From positions 434,001 to 498,000 of the forward strand of contig NZ_BMXQ01000001.1 in the NCBI RefSeq assembly GCF_014651835.1: 64,000 nt of DNA, in the 5' to 3' direction. Source of the DNA: Pigmentiphaga litoralis. GTDB taxonomy: Bacteria > Pseudomonadota > Gammaproteobacteria > Burkholderiales > Burkholderiaceae_B. Within the stretch, counting starts at the first letter, position 1; every line of letters starts with the position of its first letter. Under the pieces are notes generated by a model. That model saw nothing but the letters and a program-made list of their open reading frames with translations, had not been told where the DNA came from and ran no database searches. Of the stretch, positions 35,966-45,505 are shown piece by piece. The position numbers were made by a program, and so were the translations under genes.

Positions 35966-36670
35966 TTGTTTCATGTATGGGTGCGAGCGGCACTGACCAC
36001 GGTCATCGTCTTGCTGGTGGTCGCCGCGTGTGGCGGCAAGGAGCCTTCGCAGCGGCAGGCGTTCATCGCCTTTTTGCAGACGCGCGTACTCGACGTGACC
36101 GGCACCCGTGTGCCCGAACTGACGCCGGAAGAAAAGGCCAAGTTCGGTCACTACGCCAATGATTATTCGATCATCACGCAATTTCATGCCGGGATGAACG
36201 CCAACGTCACCCGTCCGAACAATGAGCTGGCCAAGATCACGGCGCTGCGCACGGTGGGCGAGATCGTTGAGCAACGCAAGCAGATTGCGGACGCCAAGGC
36301 GCAGATGGCCAAGCTGAGCGCGGCGCTGGATGCCGAACAGCGCAAGGCCGACGCAGTGCATGCCAAGCTCAAGCATCCGGAAGACGTCAAGCCTGTGTTC
36401 GACGCGGCGTACGCCAAGCTCGTGACCGTGCCGGCCGAAGCTTACCGCGCGGTGTTTCCCGCCATCGACAACATGTTCGGCAGTTCGCTCAAGGTGTCGG
36501 ATTACGTGCAGACGCACCGCAATCTGATCGACGTGGACGGCACCACCTTGCGCGTGGCGGATCCTGCCACCAAGAAAGAACTGGGCGCCTTGCTGGACCA
36601 GCTGACCGCGGACAGCGAGAAGGTCAACGCCGCGCAGCGCGCCATGCAGGAAGTCGTGCACGGCGAGTAG
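35966..36670 (+). CDS. YiaF-like lipoprotein (DUF3053)
   Basis: A 234-residue predicted lipoprotein with N-terminal hydrophobic helix and lipobox LLVVAACGG. The sequence QRQAFIAFLQTRVLD, PELTPEEKAKFG and HPEDVKPVFDAAYAKLVTVPAEA matches the pattern I know from E. coli YiaF. The function is unknown. The start is a TTG: AAGGAAG (35951-35957) lies eight bases before it and no in-frame ATG is near. It stands alone between zapE and a convergent gene pair. A coiled-coil is likely around residues 90-130. Confidence 0.85.
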   Translation: MFHVWVRAALTTVIVLLVVAACGGKEPSQRQAFIAFLQTRVLDVTGTRVPELTPEEKAKFGHYANDYSIITQFHAGMNANVTRPNNELAKITALRTVGEIVEQRKQIADAKAQMAKLSAALDAEQRKADAVHAKLKHPEDVKPVFDAAYAKLVTVPAEAYRAVFPAIDNMFGSSLKVSDYVQTHRNLIDVDGTTLRVADPATKKELGALLDQLTADSEKVNAAQRAMQEVVHGE

Positions 36671-36738
36671 CACTCGCCCGGTAGCACCGCCGAGCAGCAC
36701 CCGCCGAGTATCGCCTGCCGCCAGCGCGGCAACGGCCC

Positions 36739-37464
36739 TCAGGACTTGGGCTCGTCCCCGACCCATCCTTCACCCCCCGGCGGTCGCTGCAGCATGGGCC
36801 GGTGGAAAATCTCTCCCAACCCTGCGTAATACGGTCCGCCCAGGCGCGCGATCGGCCGCATTTTCACGCTGTCGACCCGGCTGCCGTCATAGATTTCCGG
36901 CGACAGATGGAAGGCGACGACCTCGCCAATGAACAGCGTATTCACGCCTCGACCCAGCACAATGACCTGGTCCAGCTTGCACTCCATCTGCACGGGCGTC
37001 ATGGCAATGCGTGGCACCTTGATGCGGTGGCTGGGCAGCAGCGCAATGCCCAGGGCCTCGCATTCGCTGACGTCGGGCGGGTAGTTCGCGGCGCTGGCGT
37101 GCATGGTTTCCATCGTGCTTTCGGTCGCCACATTGACGACGAACTCGCCTGTTTCTCGAATGTTGCGCGCCGTGTCCTTGACCTCGCCCTCGCGCGCGGC
37201 GATGTTGATCGCAAGCATGGGCGGGCTGGTCGCCACGTAGTTGTAGGAGCTGAATGGGGCAGCATTCACGCGCCCGTCCGGCCCCAGCGAGGTGATCCAT
37301 GCGATAGGCCGCGGCGCGGTGCACCCGATCAACAGCCGGTAGGCCTGCGCCGTGTCCAGGCCTTCGCCATCGACCAGGATGAAATCGTCCAAGGGAGAGG
37401 TGTCCGGGGCAGAAGCGTCCGGGGGCAGGCCGGACGGGCGCGATGGGCCCTTGAAAGTCGTCAT
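36739..37464 (-). CDS. Flavin reductase-like FMN-binding protein
   Basis: A 241-residue protein of the FMN-binding split-barrel flavin reductase family. The typical core PRPIAWITSLGPDGRVNAAPFSSYNYVATSPPM is at residues about 52-85, followed by DTARNIRETGEFVVNV. Such proteins reduce FMN for a partner monooxygenase or act as reductases themselves. It lies seven bases downstream of a Bug-family gene and is probably co-transcribed. The N-terminal 25 residues are Pro/Ser-rich and dispensable-looking. No partner oxygenase is adjacent; the Rieske gene at 33470 is about 2 kb away on the other strand. Confidence 0.87.
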   Translation of the reverse strand: MTTFKGPSRPSGLPPDASAPDTSPLDDFILVDGEGLDTAQAYRLLIGCTAPRPIAWITSLGPDGRVNAAPFSSYNYVATSPPMLAINIAAREGEVKDTARNIRETGEFVVNVATESTMETMHASAANYPPDVSECEALGIALLPSHRIKVPRIAMTPVQMECKLDQVIVLGRGVNTLFIGEVVAFHLSPEIYDGSRVDSVKMRPIARLGGPYYAGLGEIFHRPMLQRPPGGEGWVGDEPKS

Positions 37465-37471
37465 GCGCGGC

Positions 37472-38473
37472 TCAGGGCGCCGTCAGGTTCAGGGATTTGA
37501 GCAGGGGCTTCATCGTGTTCAGGTCCTGCTGCACGAAGGTCAGCGTCTCTGGGGGCGTCTTCGTCATCAGTTCCACACCCTGTGTCGCCATGAATTTCTG
37601 GTATTCCGGGTCGGCGTTCACCGCCGCGACGGCCTTGTTCAGCGTCTCGATCACAGCCGGCGGCGTGCCCTTCGGCGCGGCCAGGGTGTACCAGGTCGAC
37701 GATTCGGCGCCCGTCACACCGGCTTCGGCAAAGGTCGGCACGTCAGGAAACAAGGGCGAACGCTGCGCCGCGGCGTAGGCGATGGCCTTGATGCGGCCTT
37801 CTTTCAGGAACGCCTGGGTGGCCGACAGATTCAGCATGGCCAGTTGCACCTGACCGCCGATCACGTCTTTCAGCGCAGGGACGGCGCCGGGGTAGGGGAT
37901 GTGGGTCAGGTTGATCCCGGCCCGTTGCTTGAGCAGTTCCCCGGCAAGGTGCGTGGCGCCGCCCGCGCCGGCCGACCCGAAGTTCAGCTTGCCCGGCGAT
38001 GCCTTGGCTGCGGCGATCACTTCCTTCAAGGTATTGGCGGGCAGGGCCGGGCTGGCCACCATGATGATGGGCTGGTTGGCGACCACGCTGACAAAACTGA
38101 AGTCGGCAATGCCGTCGTATGCGATCTTTTCCATCAGCGGCGTGACGACGTGCGTGGCGGACGTGCCCAGCAGCAGGGTGTAGCCGTCGGGTTTGGCACG
38201 CGCAACGACGCTGCCGCCGACGGTGGCGCCGCCGCCGGGCTTGTTCTCCACGACGATGGTCTGCTTCAGGCGGGTTTCGAGCTGCCGGGCAAGCGCACGG
38301 GCCAGAATGTCGGCCGGGCCGCCCGCGGCGTAGGGATTGACCAGCGTGATGGCGTGATTCGGGTAGGCATCGGACGCCGCGTTGCCTTGCGCCACGGCGT
38401 GGGTGGCGGGCAGCATACAGAGGGAGGCAAGGGCGAGGGCGAGCCCGTGCCGCGATGCAGGAAAGTGGACCAT
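37472..38473 (-). CDS. Bug/TctC-family periplasmic binding protein
   Basis: A 333-residue solute receptor with signal peptide (LALALASLCMLPATHAVAQG) and the family start YPNHAITLVNPYAAGGPADILAR. It is upstream of the flavin reductase-like gene and probably in one transcript with it, suggesting uptake and use of a substrate that needs a flavin-dependent step. ATG 38473 is chosen because GGAG lies six bases before it; a second in-frame ATG at 38485 has no such site. No TctAB permease is nearby. Confidence 0.9.
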   Translation of the reverse strand: MVHFPASRHGLALALASLCMLPATHAVAQGNAASDAYPNHAITLVNPYAAGGPADILARALARQLETRLKQTIVVENKPGGGATVGGSVVARAKPDGYTLLLGTSATHVVTPLMEKIAYDGIADFSFVSVVANQPIIMVASPALPANTLKEVIAAAKASPGKLNFGSAGAGGATHLAGELLKQRAGINLTHIPYPGAVPALKDVIGGQVQLAMLNLSATQAFLKEGRIKAIAYAAAQRSPLFPDVPTFAEAGVTGAESSTWYTLAAPKGTPPAVIETLNKAVAAVNADPEYQKFMATQGVELMTKTPPETLTFVQQDLNTMKPLLKSLNLTAP

Positions 38474-38616
38474 GCGTGTCTCCATTATTGTCGTGATCGC
38501 GCGCCTTGCTCGTTTGGGCCAGGGCGGCGTCACGTCACAATACAGGCTGCCACCCCCTGCCGTGAATGCGCTGCGCAGCAATTCCGATATGCGAAACGGG
38601 ACATGTCGCGGATAAG

Positions 38617-38646
38617 AAATGGCGGCACCGAAGTGCCGCCATTTTT
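38617..38646. terminator. Terminator downstream of tex
   Basis: A perfect 10-bp stem ATGGCGGCAC / GTGCCGCCAT with CGAA loop is followed by T5 on the plus strand and by ATTTCTT on the minus strand. It lies 18 bases after the tex stop and probably ends that minus-strand transcript. Confidence 0.8.
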
Positions 38647-38663
38647 CTGTTGGACGCAACCGG

Positions 38664-41039
38664 TCAGCGCTTCAGCTTGGCAAATGCCGCTGCCATCGCG
38701 CCGCCAGCCGGTGCGGGCGCCGAACCGCCCCCCGCATTGCGATCCCGGCCGCGGCCGCCGCCACCGCCCCCCGAGCGGCCCGCACCGGCATCGTCGCCGC
38801 TACGGCGCGCCACCGGCGCGTCGTCGTTCAGGCGCATGGTCAACGCCACGCGCTGGCGCTGCAAGTCGACTTCCTGCACCTTGACCGTGACGGTCTGGCC
38901 CACGCGCACGACGTCGCGCGGATCCTTCACAAACTTTTCCGCCAGGGCCGATATGTGCACCAGGCCATCCTGGTGGACGCCAATGTCCACGAACGCACCA
39001 AAGTTGGCCACGTTGGTCACGACGCCTTCCAGCACCATGCCCACCGTCAGGTCCTTCAGGGTCTCGACGCCGTCCATGAAGGTGGCCGTCTTGAACTCCG
39101 GCCGCGGGTCGCGACCTGGCTTTTCGAGTTCGCTGAAGATGTCCTTGACCGTGGGCAGGCCAAAGCGCTCATCGGTGAATTGCGTGGGAGACACGCCCTT
39201 GAGCGCATCCTTGTTGCCGATCACCGACCGGATGTCGCCCTGGATGCGCGCCAGGATGCGTTCCACCACGGGGTAGGCTTCCGGGTGCACCGACGAGCAA
39301 TCGAGGGGATTGTCGCCGTTGGCCACCCGCAAGAAACCCGCTGCCTGCTCGAACGCCTTGTCGCCAAAACGCGGCACGTCCTTGAGTTTGGCGCGCGAGC
39401 GAAACGCGCCATTCGCGTCGCGCCACGTCACGATGTTCTTGGCCAGGGTGGCGTTCAGGCCCGACACCCGCGCCAGCAACGGCGCCGACGCGGTGTTCAC
39501 GTCCACGCCAACGGCGTTCACGCAGTCTTCGACGATGCTGTCGAGCATCTTGGCCAGTTCGCGCTGGTTCAGGTCGTGCTGGTATTGGCCCACACCGATT
39601 GACTTCGGGTCGATCTTGACCAGTTCGGCCAGCGGATCCTGCAGCCGGCGAGCGATGGACACCGCGCCGCGGATGCTGACATCCAGATCCGGAAATTCAT
39701 TCGCGGCCAGCTCGGATGCCGAGTAGACCGACGCGCCGGCTTCCGACACCACGATCTTGGTCAGCTTGAATTCCGGGTACCGCTTCATCAGGTCAGCGGC
39801 GAGCTTTTCGGTTTCGCGCGATGCCGTCCCGTTGCCGATCGCAATCAACTCGATCTGGTGCTTGCGCACAATGCGCGCCAGCGTTTCCAGCGAGCCTTCC
39901 CAGTCGCGGCGCGGCTCATGCGGGTATACCGTGGCCGTGTCGATCAGCTTGCCGGTCCGGTCGATTGCCGCCACTTTCACGCCGGTACGAATGCCGGGAT
40001 CGAGCCCCAGCACCGATTTTGGTCCGGCCGGCGCCGCCAGCAGCAGGTCCTTGAGGTTCATGGCGAACACGCGGATCGCCTCGGCTTCGGCTTCGTCTCG
40101 CAGGCGCGAGAACAATTCCGTCTCGAAGCCCGGCAACAGCTTGACGCGCCAGGTCCAGCGGCAGACTTCGCTCAGCCACTTGTCGCGGGGGCTGGCATCC
40201 AGGCCGAACAGGCCTTTCAACTTCAGCACGGCGGCGATGCGCGCGACGCAGGGGTGGGGAACTTGCGCGTCCAGTTCGGGGTCCAGACCCAGGCGCAGTT
40301 CAAGCACGCTTTGCTGACGGCCGCGCATCAGCGCCAGGACGCGGTGCGAGGGCAGGGTACGCAGCGGCTCGTTGAAATCGAACCAGTCGCGAAAGTTCGC
40401 ACCCTCGGTCTCCTTGCCGTCGGCCACCTTGGAATACACCAGGCCGGTGTTCCACAAGAAGGTGCGCAGGTTTTCGAGCAGGTCGGCGTCTTCGGCGAAC
40501 CGTTCGGTCAGGATGTCGCGCGCGCCGTCCAGCGCGGCCTTGACGTCGGCCACCTCGGCGGTCACGTAGCCTGCCGCCAGCGTGGCCGGATCGGCCGACG
40601 CATCGGCCAGCAGGGCGTCTGCCAGCGGCTCCAGGCCGGCTTCACGGGCGATCTGGGCCCGGGTGCGGCGTTTGGGCTTGTAAGGCGCGTACAGGTCTTC
40701 CAGGCGCTGCTTGGTGTCGGCCGTCGAGATTGCCTGTTGCAGTTCGGGGGTCAGCTTGCCCTGGGAATCGATGGACGACAGGATGGCCGCGCGGCGCGTT
40801 TCCATGTCGCGCAGGTATTCAAGGCGGACCTCCAGGTTGCGCAGGACGGTATCGTCCAGGCCGCCGGTGACCTCTTTACGGTACCGGGCGATGAAGGGAA
40901 CGGTCGCGCCGCTATCCATCAGTTCGATCGCCGCGCTGATTTGTGTGGCGCGCGCGCCAAGTTCTTCCGTCAGCTGGGCGATAATGCGGGATTGGGCTTG
41001 CGCATCGAGCACGCCGCCTCGGTCGGTGACCATCGACAT
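38664..41039 (-). CDS. tex: Tex transcription accessory protein
   Basis: Conserved RNA-binding protein of 791 residues, first described in Bordetella pertussis as affecting toxin expression. Order: N-terminal Tex helical region ([26 protein letters not shown]), YqgF/RuvC-like domain ([21 protein letters not shown]), helix-hairpin-helix region ([20 protein letters not shown]), S1 RNA-binding domain ([22 protein letters not shown], about 645-715) and a Gly/Arg-rich tail typical of beta-proteobacteria. The frame opens 15 codons earlier; ATG 41039 fits an AGGA site and the family N-terminus. Confidence 0.95.
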   Translation of the reverse strand: MSMVTDRGGVLDAQAQSRIIAQLTEELGARATQISAAIELMDSGATVPFIARYRKEVTGGLDDTVLRNLEVRLEYLRDMETRRAAILSSIDSQGKLTPELQQAISTADTKQRLEDLYAPYKPKRRTRAQIAREAGLEPLADALLADASADPATLAAGYVTAEVADVKAALDGARDILTERFAEDADLLENLRTFLWNTGLVYSKVADGKETEGANFRDWFDFNEPLRTLPSHRVLALMRGRQQSVLELRLGLDPELDAQVPHPCVARIAAVLKLKGLFGLDASPRDKWLSEVCRWTWRVKLLPGFETELFSRLRDEAEAEAIRVFAMNLKDLLLAAPAGPKSVLGLDPGIRTGVKVAAIDRTGKLIDTATVYPHEPRRDWEGSLETLARIVRKHQIELIAIGNGTASRETEKLAADLMKRYPEFKLTKIVVSEAGASVYSASELAANEFPDLDVSIRGAVSIARRLQDPLAELVKIDPKSIGVGQYQHDLNQRELAKMLDSIVEDCVNAVGVDVNTASAPLLARVSGLNATLAKNIVTWRDANGAFRSRAKLKDVPRFGDKAFEQAAGFLRVANGDNPLDCSSVHPEAYPVVERILARIQGDIRSVIGNKDALKGVSPTQFTDERFGLPTVKDIFSELEKPGRDPRPEFKTATFMDGVETLKDLTVGMVLEGVVTNVANFGAFVDIGVHQDGLVHISALAEKFVKDPRDVVRVGQTVTVKVQEVDLQRQRVALTMRLNDDAPVARRSGDDAGAGRSGGGGGGRGRDRNAGGGSAPAPAGGAMAAAFAKLKR

Positions 41040-41095
41040 CGAGTCTGTCCTACCTTGCAACAATGAAGCCGCGGATTTTGCCACAACCTATCCCT

Positions 41096-42103
41096 ATGCC
41101 CCGAATCTCTTCCCGCTCTGTCATCGCGCCGTGTGACATTTCTGTCCAGGTCAACGCCTCATTTCCGGCCGGCGCGTCTCGCCCGCGCGCGGGCAGGCAG
41201 GGCGGCTGGGCCGCCGCGCTGCTGGCGGCGGCCGTGATCGTCGGGCTGCCGGGCTGCGCCGCGGTGGATTCGGTCATGGCCCCGCCGCCGGTCGAGCCCA
41301 AGGTGGTTGCGCCTGCGCCCACCTATCCCTCGGTGGAAGCCGCGCAGGCAATTGCCGATGCAGCCAAGGCCGAACGTGCGGCGGCGGTCGACACCCATAC
41401 GGCGCGCGTGCGCGAGTGCATGCGCACTTTCTTTGCAACCAGCTGTGCCGACAAGGCGCGCGAACAGCGCAATACCATCACCGAGCGCGCCGATGTGACC
41501 CGGCAGCAGGCCGAGTTGTTCGTGCGCCAGGAAAAGGCGCGCATCCACCGCGAATCGCTGGCCGCCGAAAACGCCCGCCGCGACGCCCGCGACGCCGAAG
41601 CTGCCGCCGCCCGGCAGGCGGATGCCGTCCGGGGCGCCCAGCCGCCGGCGCGGCCAGCGGCCGGGGGCGCGGCGGCTCCGTCCAGGGGGCAGGCAGGCGC
41701 AGGGGCAGGCGCAGGAACCGGCGCCGCTGCAGCGCCGTCGCCTGGCTTGGCAGCACCCGGCCCGGGCACGTCGTTTCCGGCCGCGTCGTCACCTGCTGCA
41801 AGCGGCTCGACGGCAACGGCGCCTGCCCGCGCGCCTGCTGCGCCCGCGGCGCCGGCCAGCGGCTCCGCCGCCCGCACCGCCCCGGCAGGCGCCTCGCTCA
41901 GCGCCTCGGAACAGGCCGAAAACCGCGCCGCGTTCGAAAAGAAGCAGGCCGAAGCCAAGGCTTATGCCGATAAGCGTGCCGAGGAACGCAAAGAGAGCGA
42001 GGACAAACGTGAACGCCGCCGCGCCGCCCGCGAAGCCGATGCGGCAAAATTCAATGCTCCTGCCGCGACGCCGGCGACCCCTCCCACCCAGGGCAAGCAA
42101 TGA
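41096..42103 (+). CDS. Ala/Pro-rich lipoprotein with charged helical C-terminus
   Basis: Predicted lipoprotein of about 335 residues; the hydrophobic stretch WAAALLAAAVIVGL ends in lipobox VGLPGC. After it comes a Pro-rich spacer, a helical region with three Cys (VRECMRTFFATSCADKAREQ), a long Ala/Pro/Gly low-complexity segment and a highly charged helical tail (KAYADKRAEERKESEDKRE). Low complexity makes homology hard to judge. The start is uncertain: ATG at 41063 and 41096 are both possible and neither has a ribosome-binding site. Its stop overlaps the YdcH-like gene. The function is unknown; a periplasm- or wall-spanning tether is one reading. Confidence 0.7.
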   Translation: MPRISSRSVIAPCDISVQVNASFPAGASRPRAGRQGGWAAALLAAAVIVGLPGCAAVDSVMAPPPVEPKVVAPAPTYPSVEAAQAIADAAKAERAAAVDTHTARVRECMRTFFATSCADKAREQRNTITERADVTRQQAELFVRQEKARIHRESLAAENARRDARDAEAAAARQADAVRGAQPPARPAAGGAAAPSRGQAGAGAGAGTGAAAAPSPGLAAPGPGTSFPAASSPAASGSTATAPARAPAAPAAPASGSAARTAPAGASLSASEQAENRAAFEKKQAEAKAYADKRAEERKESEDKRERRRAAREADAAKFNAPAATPATPPTQGKQ

Positions 42104-42303
42104 ATCTTGACGCTCAAGCCGTCGCCAGCCGCATTATCGAGCTGCAGACGGAACACCGTGACCTCGATGCCGCCATCGACCGCCTGGCGGCCGACCTGTC
42201 GATCGACGAGATCCTGTTGCGGCGCCTGAAAAAACGCAAGCTGCACATCAAGGACCACATCGTGGCCCTGCAGATGCAACTCGTACCGGACATTCCAGCT
42301 TGA
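42100..42303 (+). CDS. YdcH-like small protein (DUF465)
   Basis: A 67-residue helical protein matching the DUF465 pattern: an N-terminal helix IIELQTEHRDLDAAIDRLA followed by LRRLKKRKLHIKDHI. E. coli YdcH and SlyX-like proteins have this form; the function is unknown. It is sandwiched by overlaps: ATGA with the lipoprotein gene (42100-42103) and TTGA with the helicase gene (42300-42303), so the three are translationally coupled. Confidence 0.9.
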   Translation: MNLDAQAVASRIIELQTEHRDLDAAIDRLAADLSIDEILLRRLKKRKLHIKDHIVALQMQLVPDIPA

Positions 42304-44426
42304 CTGAAACCCACGACGTCAGCGCGCTGTTCGCTGCCGACGGTCCGCTCGCAAAGAAGCTGAAGGGCTACCGGCCCCGCACGCAACAGACCGAGCTGGC
42401 CAACACCATCGCCCAGACCATCGCCGACCAGGGCACCCTGGTGGCCGAGGCCGGCACAGGCACGGGCAAAACCTTTGCGTATCTGGTTCCGGTGCTCGTG
42501 CACGGCGGCAAGGTGCTGATCTCGACTGGCACCAAGACGTTGCAGGACCAGCTGTTCGCCCGCGACCTGCCGGCCGTGCGCACGGCGCTCGCCTTGCCGG
42601 TCACGGCGGCGCTGCTCAAGGGCCGCTCCAACTATCTGTGCCATTACCACCTGGAACGCACGGTGCACGACGGCCGGCTGGCGTCCCGCTTCGAAGTGGC
42701 GCAGTTGCGCAAGATCGAAGTGTTCGCCAAGCAGACCCGCTTTGGCGACAAGGCCGAACTGGCCGACATTCCCGAAAACGCCGACATCTGGAACAAGGTC
42801 ACGTCGACGCGCGACAACTGCCTGGGCTCCGAATGCCCGTCGTATCGCGAATGCTTCGTGATGCAGGCCCGCAAGGCCGCGGCCGAAGCCGACATCGTGG
42901 TGGTCAACCATGCCCTGTTCCTGGCCGATCTGGCCCTGAAAGACGAAGGCATCACCGACCTGCTGCCCGCGGCGGACACGGTCGTGTTCGACGAGGCACA
43001 CCAGTTGCCGGCGGCCGCCACGCGCTTTCTGGGCGAGTCCGTGTCGTCGCACCAGTTGCTGGACTTTGCGCGGGACGCCACCGTGGCGGGCCTGTCGCAC
43101 GCCCGCGAAAGCGCCGACTGGCCCATGATGGCCTCGGCCGTCGAGCAGGCCACCCGTGAACTGCGCCTGTCGTGCGCCGCCATCGAAAAGATGCCTGGAC
43201 AGCGCAGCACGTTCGATGCGCTGCCCTCGATCGACGCGTTCAACGCCGCCTTGAAGGAAGTGATCGACGCGGTGCATACGCTCGGCCAGTGCCTGATGGC
43301 CGTGGGCGTGCGTCACCCCGACCTGGACATGGCGGGCAAGCGCGGGCCGGAATTGATTTCCCTGCTGGGCCGGTGGCGGGAAGGGCAGGTGCCCGCCGCG
43401 CCGGTGGACGACAGGCAGGTCAAGCTGTCCGATGGCCCTGCATCGGCCTGGGAAGAACCCGCCGTCGATGAGGCTGCCAAGGCAGCCGAGGCCCGCAAGG
43501 GCGACGGCTGGGTGCGCTGGATCGAAACCAGCAACAACCACATACGCCTGCATACGGCGCCCCTGTCGGTGGCCGAGGCCTTCTCGCAGTACCGTCCCGG
43601 CGGCCAGGCCTGGATCCTGACCTCGGCCACGCTGTCGGTGCACGGCGACTTTTCGCACTTCATCCGGCAATTGGGATTGCGCAACGTCACCACCGGCCTC
43701 TGGGAATCGCCTTTCGACTATGCACAGCAGGGGCGCCTGTTCGTGCCTCATGGCATTCCGGCGCCGCAGGACCCCAGGTACACCGAAGGGTTTGTCGAGG
43801 CGCTTATTCCTGTTCTGGCGGCCAGCAAGGGTTCGGCGCTGGTACTGTGCACCACGCTGCGCGCCGTCGACAAGGTGGCCGAGATGCTCGACAAGGAATT
43901 TCGCGCCCGGGGCTGGGACTGGCCTCTGTTCAAGCAGGGCGACCGCTCGCGGCGCGAATTGCTTGAACGCTTCCGCGTCAGCAAGCATGCGGTGCTGGTG
44001 GGCAGTGCAAGCTTCTGGGAAGGCATCGACGTGCCGGGCGATGCGCTGACCCTCGTCGCCATCGACAAGTTGCCCTTTGCGCCGCCTGACGATCCGGTGC
44101 TCGATGCCCGCATCAAGGCCTGCAAGGAACGCGGCGGCAATGCGTTCTTTGAATATCAATTGCCCGAAGCGGCCATCGCGCTCAAGCAGGGCGCGGGCCG
44201 GCTCATCCGTACCGAGTCCGATTGGGGCGTGCTGATGGTGGGCGATCGCCGGCTGGTCGAAAAGCCTTATGGCAAGCGGCTGTGGCGCGGTCTGCCGCCG
44301 TTCACGCGAACGCGCAGCCTGGATGATGTCGTGGCGTTCTTTGACGAGCGGTCACTGGGCAAGGGCCGGGCAACGTCTGGCAAAGACGATGCCGATGCAC
44401 CCGAGGACGCCGCGGCGGTGGGCTGA
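42300..44426 (+). CDS. DinG/YoaA-family ATP-dependent DNA helicase
   Basis: XPD-like superfamily 2 helicase of 708 residues. Walker A is AEAGTGTGKTFAYL, the DEAH box is VVFDEAHQLP, and motif VI is LKQGAGRLIR. The four Cys of the iron-sulfur domain are present between motifs Ia and II (NYLCHYH and DNCLGSECPSYRECF). Family members unwind forked or RNA-DNA hybrid substrates in repair. The start is taken as the TTG at 42300 overlapping the YdcH stop (TTGA); the first in-frame ATG would remove the helicase N-terminus. A strong terminator follows. Confidence 0.93.
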   Translation: MTETHDVSALFAADGPLAKKLKGYRPRTQQTELANTIAQTIADQGTLVAEAGTGTGKTFAYLVPVLVHGGKVLISTGTKTLQDQLFARDLPAVRTALALPVTAALLKGRSNYLCHYHLERTVHDGRLASRFEVAQLRKIEVFAKQTRFGDKAELADIPENADIWNKVTSTRDNCLGSECPSYRECFVMQARKAAAEADIVVVNHALFLADLALKDEGITDLLPAADTVVFDEAHQLPAAATRFLGESVSSHQLLDFARDATVAGLSHARESADWPMMASAVEQATRELRLSCAAIEKMPGQRSTFDALPSIDAFNAALKEVIDAVHTLGQCLMAVGVRHPDLDMAGKRGPELISLLGRWREGQVPAAPVDDRQVKLSDGPASAWEEPAVDEAAKAAEARKGDGWVRWIETSNNHIRLHTAPLSVAEAFSQYRPGGQAWILTSATLSVHGDFSHFIRQLGLRNVTTGLWESPFDYAQQGRLFVPHGIPAPQDPRYTEGFVEALIPVLAASKGSALVLCTTLRAVDKVAEMLDKEFRARGWDWPLFKQGDRSRRELLERFRVSKHAVLVGSASFWEGIDVPGDALTLVAIDKLPFAPPDDPVLDARIKACKERGGNAFFEYQLPEAAIALKQGAGRLIRTESDWGVLMVGDRRLVEKPYGKRLWRGLPPFTRTRSLDDVVAFFDERSLGKGRATSGKDDADAPEDAAAVG

Positions 44427-44482
44427 CCGCCGCGTGCCTGCCGGCCCCGCACGGCATCTGCCTGGCACGTCTGCTGCAGACG

Positions 44483-44516
44483 AAAAAAAACCGCATCACG
44501 ATGCGGTTTTTTCTTT
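44483..44516. terminator. Bidirectional terminator between helicase gene and bamD
   Basis: The stem AAAAAACCGCAT / ATGCGGTTTTTT with CACG loop (44485-44512) has an A-run on one side and a T-run on the other, so it works for the plus-strand helicase gene and the convergent bamD gene. Confidence 0.95.
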
Positions 44517-44561
44517 TGGCGCCAGAGTCGATGCCCGTTGCCGGGCCTCAGGCTCCAGGTC

Positions 44562-45440
44562 TTACCAGATCTTCCACCACGGCCCGCGGTTTTCCACGAA
44601 GCCGTTCCGGACGAACTGGCTGTTCGGGTAGTTGGCGGCCAGCACGCGTGCCGAGTCGTCGCGCAGGTCCTTCATGCCCATCTTTTCGTACGACATGACC
44701 ATGATGTACAGCGCTTCTTCGACCGCCGGGGCGCCCTGGAAGTCGCGCACCGCCGTCTGCGCGCGATTGATCGCCGCCACATACGCACCGCGCTGGTAGT
44801 ACAGGCGGGCAACGTGCACTTCGTTCAGCGCGATCGAGTTGATCAGGTAGTTCAGGCGCAGCTGGGCGTCGGGCGCATAGCTGCTGTTCGGGAACCGCGT
44901 CAGCAGATCCTTGAACGCATCGAACGATTCACGCGCGCCTTTCGGGTCGCGCTCGCTCGGGTCCTGTTTGGTCAGGCTCGAGAGCAGGGCGCTTTCCTGA
45001 TAGAAGTTGATCAAGCCCTTCAGGTACAGCATGTAGTCCAGGCTGGGGTGGTTCGGATGCAGGCGCTGGAAACGGTCGATGGCAGCAAGGGCTTGCGCGT
45101 TGTTGCCGTCCTTCCAGTAAACATAGGCGATGTCGACCTGGGCTTGCTGCGCATACACACCAAACGGATAGCGCGACTCGAGCTTTTCGAGCAGCTTGCT
45201 GGCCTGCGTCCAGTTGCCGACGCTGATCTCTTCCTTGGCCTCCTTGTACAATCTTTCCGCCGTCCAGCCGACCGTCGGGTCGACTTCCTTGCCCAGCCCG
45301 GAACACCCGGCGATCGTCATGATCATCAGGACGCACGCGAGCATGCTCCCCAGACGCGAGGCCAACTGCTTCCAGGTGGGGACATTGCGGTTCACGCCGA
45401 CGGACATGCCGGCGTCTGCCGCGATTGTGTTCAACTGCAT
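44562..45440 (-). CDS. bamD: Outer membrane assembly lipoprotein BamD
   Basis: Essential lipoprotein of the BAM complex that inserts beta-barrel proteins. The 292 residues carry a signal with lipobox MTIAGCSG and about five TPR-like helical repeats (SVGNWTQASKLLEKLESRYP, QAQVDIAYVYWKDGNNAQAL, PDAQLRLNYL). ATG 45440 is used because AGGA lies eight bases before it and it gives a short signal; the open frame extends 28 codons further. It is divergent from rluD, an arrangement conserved across proteobacteria. Confidence 0.95.
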   Translation of the reverse strand: MQLNTIAADAGMSVGVNRNVPTWKQLASRLGSMLACVLMIMTIAGCSGLGKEVDPTVGWTAERLYKEAKEEISVGNWTQASKLLEKLESRYPFGVYAQQAQVDIAYVYWKDGNNAQALAAIDRFQRLHPNHPSLDYMLYLKGLINFYQESALLSSLTKQDPSERDPKGARESFDAFKDLLTRFPNSSYAPDAQLRLNYLINSIALNEVHVARLYYQRGAYVAAINRAQTAVRDFQGAPAVEEALYIMVMSYEKMGMKDLRDDSARVLAANYPNSQFVRNGFVENRGPWWKIW

Positions 45441-45471
45441 GGAGGTGTTCCTCACCGATTGACTATTCCTG

Positions 45472-45497
45472 ATTATATTCGGCCTGGGATCCAGGCC
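45472..45497. promoter_or_regulatory. bamD/rluD divergent promoter with 17-bp palindrome
   Basis: On the minus strand a perfect TATAAT (plus-strand 45472-45477) would start bamD transcription about 25 bases before its ATG; on the plus strand the same AT-rich box could serve rluD. Beside it GGCCTGG-GAT-CCAGGCC (45481-45497) is a perfect inverted repeat just before the rluD start. A convincing -35 box is not seen for either. Confidence 0.5.
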
Positions 45498-45505
45498 GCG
45501 CGCAG

